From: Daedaleopsis sinensis
Taxonomy: Eukaryota; Basidiomycota; Agaricomycetes; Polyporales; Polyporaceae
Assembly (NCBI GenBank): GCA_033807695.1
Contig: CM066300.1
Location: forward strand, 1,798,001-1,862,000
DNA: 64,000 nt
Direction: 5' to 3'
Shown here: positions 59,115 through 64,000 of the stretch, in pieces
Position numbering within the stretch: the first letter of the stretch is position 1
Layout of the letters: every line of letters begins with the position of its first letter
Notes under the pieces: generated by a model
Databases searched by the model: none
The model's input: only the letters and a program-made list of their open reading frames with translations
What the model was told of the DNA's origin: nothing
Translations under genes and position numbers: made by a program

Positions 59115-62100
59115 CTATGATGCAACTGGTGAGTACGCTCCGTGGGCAACACCATTGCCCTGTCCCATCTGCGAATCGCCAGGAAGTACAATTTGAGTCT
59201 CGAGCAATGCGCTCTGCAGCGCCGCACCTGTATCGTCGATCGAGTGCAGGAACCGCAAGATTTCTCGGCAAAGCTGCCAGTCCTGGGCAGTGATAGCACT
59301 GCGGAGCAAGCGGATGGCGTCGCCGTTCATCCCATCCAACTGCTCGAGGCCGTGCAGTACAAGGAGGTAAGATCCGGCCGTCTTCAGGCGTCCAGATCCC
59401 AAGCAAGACTACGGAGCACATTTCAGGGACATCCATGCTCGGGAAGGCTGGTAATGCGCACCTCGAACAGGATCTTCGGGTTGCCGACAATGTCGAACAG
59501 TCGCGGCCATCTGGTCATCTCTATCTTGCGAGCACAGCCCACCACAACGTCTAACGCATCGTCGAAGTGGTCCAGGAACTCGATGGTTCTAGGAAGCAGC
59601 CCTGTCTTGGTCGAGTCGGAGCCTTGTACATCCTGGGCTGTCTGGGCATCTTCCTCGACTACGTCGTGAAGGAGGATCTCCAAGGCGTGCGCAAAGTATA
59701 CGAGGTGCTGATAATGCGAGGCGAACGCTACGGCGTCCTTGCCTTGGGAGTTCATGAGATGAGTGAGTAAGATGTGGTGAAGGAAAAGATGTGACTGCAA
59801 TTGGATCTGTCAGTCAATCGATTAAAGGGTAAGGACACGACACAACACATACGCTGGTCACATGTCGGAACATCGCAAACGACAGACTTGTCCTAGTCGC
59901 GGCTTCAACCTCGACGCCGATGATGATGCCCTTATCCATGAGGACCGCTATTTATGTTTTCAGCGACAAGCTGGTTCCGAACACACGGGATGTGCTCACA
60001 CAACGGGTAGAAATCGAGCGGTATGTTGACGCTCTCCTTCACATGATCCAGGATGACACTTCCGTCTTCGGTCGGGGGCGGCACGGATTCGATGGCTAGT
60101 GCGTTGAGCCACACCCTTATGCCCTGTCCGTCATATCCCCACAACGAGTTCTCCAGCGTTCCGATACCACGCAGGTGGATCCAGCAGAACTCGATGCGAT
60201 CCGCGAGGATCTGCATATCGTACCGCACCTCGCCTTCCTCTGACTGCCACGATGGTCATGAGTGGTACAAAGCGGACCGATTGAGGACCTGACAAACCTT
60301 CCGAGGGCGAAGAAGAACGAGTTTGCCTCCAACGATCATAAGGACAGTTGCGACCGCAAGGTCCTCCGCAGGATCTCCGAGCTCTGCAAGGGGACAATGT
60401 CAGACTTCGCTCTTTGGACAAACTTGCACTTGAAAGGTACTAACGCTTCTGGGCAGCGGGAATCATCCAACTCAGAGCCCTCACGGCGCTCGGGACAGCG
60501 ATGACCCCGTCGAATGTGATACTGCCGCATAGATGTAACTTGATCGACTCTAGCGTTGGGACGATGAGGTAGTGATAGAGGGTATTGTCTGCCGTATAGA
60601 CTAGCAACGAGTTGTCGACTAGAGACAGAATCACCACAGGGGAAGGGATGATCTCCCGATGAAGGACGTTCTGGTTACTAAGCTCGAGGTCGCGCGAGTA
60701 TAACCGGACCTGCTGATAGTTAGCCAACTTGAAATCGCATCGAGAGCGGCGCGCTCACCTGGAAGCCTCCAGCAACCTCTACAGCAGCTATGAGGACATG
60801 GTGGAACCACAGCAAACCTCCTTTCACAGTGAACGCCTGCTCCTGCCGCTCGTCCGCGAACATTTTCCACCTTCCGGAAGTGGTGCTGTAGTGCACAAGC
60901 CCCCGCCTCCCGGCGATCGCAATCAATCTGCCGTCCGAGCTCAGCGACGAGTATCGGATGGGCCAGTTCGCAGACATGTAATCTTGGGGGACCCTGATGT
61001 GCTGCCAGACATCCGACTCCGGATTTATGACACTCATGTCAGGCTGGTCCGCACCGCGATACACGAGCACACGGTCGTCCATTTGCAGGAACGCGTACTG
61101 AGTGTTGTCCTGTGAAAGAATGTTAGCAAACGCAGGTATCGGAGTATCGTACCACGTACAGGTGACTGTTGTCCAGTGGTTGCGCTCTTCGCAACGGGCA
61201 ATACGAACATTTGTCCGTCGGGTTCTACGGATACAGTATCAACTTTTAGGTCTGCGTGTATCGATCTGGAAGAGAAACCCACTGTTCGGAGATGACTGCG
61301 CGAGCATGACGAGCTCGAAGTTGCCCGGCGCCCAGAACTCGGGTGGACATCAGTTAAAGAGTTTACTCGAAAGAGAAAACCCAACTTACCAAGCTTCGAA
61401 CCCCGTACATGAACGCATCCTGGAACCTTTCCTCGTCGACTTCATACTCGACACCAAAGCCCCAGGCTAGGCATCGTCCACCCATGCTCCAAATTGCCCA
61501 TCCTTTCTCCCATCCTACAGCAAGCACATACCCGTCGGAGCTCCATTCCATCGTACAGACAGATCCCGTCCCTTCTCTAGCGTACATGTTCGGTATCTGC
61601 AGCACCTGCGGCGTCGGCACCACTCCATCCTGGGAGGGGAAATTCGTGAACTCCACTGTCCCGCTGCATACACATGTATGAGCATCACGTCGTGGCTCTC
61701 CATGGCGCGCGATACTCACTTATACGTCCCAATGGCGAGCATAGAGAACTTCGGGTTCATTGCGATCGCCATAGCCCGCCGAGGCTCATTGTATGCGTAA
61801 CCAACGACGTCCCCGGGGTCGACTTGCCTGCGCTTCTGCACCCACCGGGGCGGGTCGACGCGGTGTATGCATGTGCCATGCCATTGCGATGGCCTGACCG
61901 AGTCCAGCCCCCCAGATGACTGCCGACTATGGCTCAAATGCTCCATCTGCGCGAGACAGTAAGACTTCGGTGCGGTGTTGCTAGACTCTGCTGCAGACGC
62001 ACCTGGGCACTTTGCGCTGCTTCTAGGCTCGCATCCGATGCGCTAGGGCCCGGGGGAACCTCCTCGTCTTCGAAGAGCTGGACAAGGTATGCCCGCCCAT

Positions 62101-63040
62101 CGGATGTGATCCAAGTTTCGAACCCTGTCTGCCGGTGAAATGATATCTCACAGACAGTGACTGGAGAGACACTGAGCGGGCCTTCAGCAGAGATTCGAAG
62201 CGAGGGCGTACCATCCGCGTCCACGAGCCAAGGGAACTCCTCATCGTTGATGACCCAGGTATCGTAGTCTCCCCTCGCGTTCTCTCCTTCCCCATGTACG
62301 TCAGGCCAAGGGACTCTTTGTATTGAAGGGGGAGTTCTGGTTGAGAACACGATAGAGTCCTTCCGCGGAGACACGCTGCAGGGTGTAGCCTCAGCAAGAG
62401 CGACACAGTGTACTTGTGGCTGAAGCGGTCGCACACCTCAAGAGCGCACCCTCTATGCGTATCACGCCCTCCAGTCGCAGACTGAACGACTGGAACGGCA
62501 ACGCCTCCCCGGCTCCAGGCAGAAAATGTCTAGCGGCGTTGGGCGCAATAGGTGGGGATTGGAACGGGATCTCATCCGCGTTGTACTCGAGCGTAACGAG
62601 GACGAGGAACGACTCCGTTGTCTATCCGGCCGTCCGTCCGCCACATTCAGCCCGCTGCGCGCATCATTCGCATGGAGCTGCACGACGCACCTGTATGACT
62701 ATCCGCTGCCCGTCCGGCGACCAGTGCAGGTGCAGATTTGCCCCGTGCTCCTGCACAGACGTCGGTGTGCGCGAGAGGTGCGCCAGGACCGCGGACGGCT
62801 GCGTTCATCGGGCGCGGGTCCGAGTCAGCACAGGGTCGACAGCAGCATGCATCGAGCTCGGGACGCGCGCACGAGCACGAGGTGACGTACCCGAACGCGC
62901 CAGAGCGACAGCCCGCTCTTGGTGACGGCTGCGAAGACGGTCTTCCGCGGGCTTGGGACTATCGAGAGCACTAGCTCGCTCGGGAGGGGCAGGGCAGGGG
63001 CACTGGAGAGCTGCCTGGCGGCGGAGGTAGGGAAGTACAT
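59115..63040 (-). CDS. RIC1: RIC1 (Rab GEF subunit, RIC1/RGP1 complex)
   Basis: Large subunit of the Ric1-Rgp1 exchange factor for the Rab Ypt6, acting in endosome-to-Golgi retrograde traffic. Exons (minus strand): 62891-63040, 62691-62798, 62437-62621, 62003-62375, 61720-61946, 61390-61663, 61283-61337, 61160-61251, 60759-61109, 60445-60712, 60298-60383, 60000-60243, 59853-59947, 59462-59791, 59115-59408 (1043 aa). The N-terminal half is WD40-like (MYFPTSAARQL; GLSLWRVR; WSSDGYVLAVGWEKGWAIWS; GRCLAWGF). The C-terminal RIC1 domain has FYPLSVLMDKGIIIGVE, LFLHHILLTHLM, HALEILLHDVVEEDA, LDVVVGCARKIEMTRWPRLF and LKTAGSYLLVLHGLEQLDG. The reading frame breaks near 61252-61282 and is only closed by a 31-nt intron; see findings. 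Confidence 0.92.
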
Positions 63041-63443
63041 GGTTATGCAGCAGACGGGGGCGGTTGGGGATGTCGTGACAGTCGCTCGCGTCTGGGAAGC
63101 AATGTCATGAGGTGTGGAATAGAGATGCGTATAGCAAAGCCCATCCTCGGGTTACGGCGATCATCCGCACACGCACAGAGAATTGTATGTAAGGTCTCGC
63201 TTACGGTTCTCCGGCTATTCAAGCTTTCGTCACACGCGACAGTGAAGGGGGGAAAGAGGCAGAAATGCAATTGACGATGTGAGCAATAAGAGCTACTGAC
63301 TACTTGGCTATGACTAGAGATACAATGATGGTACAGGGGAGCGAACACGCACAACCGACGATGGAGAGACAGGACTGAGCTGGGGAAATGAGACACAACT
63401 CCGATGCAAAGACTCAAAACGTACGCTAAAGCACTATCCAACC
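63041..63443. other. Intergenic between RIC1 and the PRELI-family gene
   Basis: About 400 nt between two minus-strand genes: the RIC1 upstream region and the 3' end of the PRELI-family gene. No coding signal seen. Confidence 0.5.
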
Positions 63444-64000
63444 TCAACCGGATCGAAGCCACGATTTCCACCTCGACCAAGCCCCTCCTCTTGCAGGAGA
63501 AGCAGGCGCAGCGTGTTCCCTGCTCTCGGTGTTCGCAGGTACCTCGTGATGCGCGGGAGCTTTGGCCTCCGAACCGGCGATGGTGTGGTGGGAAGCGAGG
63601 AAGGAGCTCGAACCACCGAGAGTCATGGGCTGCATACGAGACTGGCGAATGAGGTTGAGGATTATGGAGAAGCCCTCGCGCGACTGCAAGCAGGATAAGA
63701 ACATGCATCTCTGGAGCAGACTGTGGAACGTACCCGCTGCAAATTCGCCTTGAACTTCGCTAGTCCATAGTTCTCGATCTTCTTGGTGAGGCCCCATCCA
63801 AAGCCAGACAAGAACATCGCCTCCGTGGTCTGTAGGGTTTTCCTGACGTGACCTTTTAGCACCGATACCCAAATTCTAGCCCGCATACGTGACGTACCCC
63901 TCTTCCGTCTGGCGGATGTGGATGTGCTCTTCGACGCGCATGACTTTCACATGGTCGAGGTTTTTCGTCGTGCACTTCATCACTTTCCCGAGTGGGTCGA
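63444..64000 (-). CDS. PRELI/MSF1-family (Ups/SLMO-like) lipid-transfer protein, 5' part outside window
   Basis: Mitochondrial intermembrane-space phospholipid-transfer protein of the PRELI family. Only the C-terminal part is in the window; the gene continues past base 64000. Visible exons (minus strand): 63898-64000 (partial), 63734-63842, 63444-63683. PRELI-domain hallmarks: VDPLGKVMKCTTKNLDHVKV, the VMRVEEHIHI strand and EAMFLSGFGWGLTKKIENYG followed by LAKFKANLQR, which mirrors the WxS...GxxxxVExxxxxRFKxN region of Ups/SLMO proteins. The last exon encodes a Ser/Ala/Pro-rich tail after the domain. It resembles Ups2/SLMO more than Ups1, but the missing N-terminus prevents a firm subfamily call. 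Confidence 0.82.

Overview
This window is fungal nuclear DNA, most likely from an Agaricomycete basidiomycete (perhaps Polyporales). The coding sequence is GC-rich and cut by many short introns (mostly 45-75 nt, GT...AG, including very small exons). The protein families are fungal: Crz1-type zinc-finger factor, GH72 glucanosyltransferase, chitin deacetylase, PalI/SUR7, Atg26-type sterol glucosyltransferase, and an F-box-like protein of the kind expanded in mushrooms. No bacterial, viral, organellar or CRISPR feature was seen. Gene models were built by hand from reading frames, splice signals and remembered family conservation. In every multi-exon model the exon lengths sum to a multiple of three, but none has transcript support.

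Layout. 0.2-4.8 kb: CK2 alpha and a secreted GH18 chitinase with two chitin-binding modules. 4.8-8.4 kb: gene-poor. 8.4-9.4 kb: an orphan Ser/Pro-rich protein (minus). 10.8-12.6 kb: F-box-like protein with a Cys/His-rich tail. 13.1-14.2 kb: AP-3 sigma. 14.8-16.0 kb: Mediator subunit 6 (minus), divergent from an NRAMP metal transporter (16.3-18.6 kb). 19.1-21.6 kb: GPI-type serine carboxypeptidase (minus). 21.6-25.5 kb: long gene-poor stretch upstream of a Crz1-like factor (25.5-26.7 kb). 29.2-32.1 kb: large-subunit catalase fused to a DJ-1/PfpI domain. 32.3-33.0 kb: Emi1/DUF3128 twin-CX9C protein. 33.3-36.2 kb: MCM5 (minus), divergent from CSN6 (36.4-37.7 kb). 38.4-39.2 kb: DUF4149/TMEM205-like membrane protein. 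39.3-40.2 kb: U2A'/Lea1 (minus), divergent from a SAC1 phosphoinositide phosphatase (40.4-43.2 kb). 43.5-44.7 kb: SET/NAP histone chaperone. 45.0-46.6 kb: chitin deacetylase. 47.1-47.3 kb: a foldback MITE with a 10-bp target-site duplication. 47.8-49.8 kb: GH72 glucanosyltransferase (minus). 50.1-51.4 kb: PalI/SUR7-like protein (minus), divergent from the sterol glucosyltransferase (51.8-57.1 kb). 57.3-58.9 kb: 2-oxoglutarate/Fe(II) oxygenase (minus). 59.1-63.0 kb: RIC1 (minus). 63.4-64.0 kb: the 3' part of a PRELI/Ups-family gene (minus), cut by the window edge.

Most genes are unrelated housekeeping functions (replication, transcription, splicing, proteostasis, vesicle traffic). Two loose themes stand out: cell-wall and surface remodelling (chitinase, chitin deacetylase, GH72, PalI/SUR7, GPI-type carboxypeptidase, Crz1-type factor) and lipid or membrane traffic (SAC1, sterol glucosyltransferase, RIC1, AP-3 sigma, PRELI). 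I found no convincing new multigene system. The best leads are the MITE with its perfect target duplication, the PBZ-like finger in the F-box-like protein, and an apparent 31-nt intron or frameshift in RIC1.
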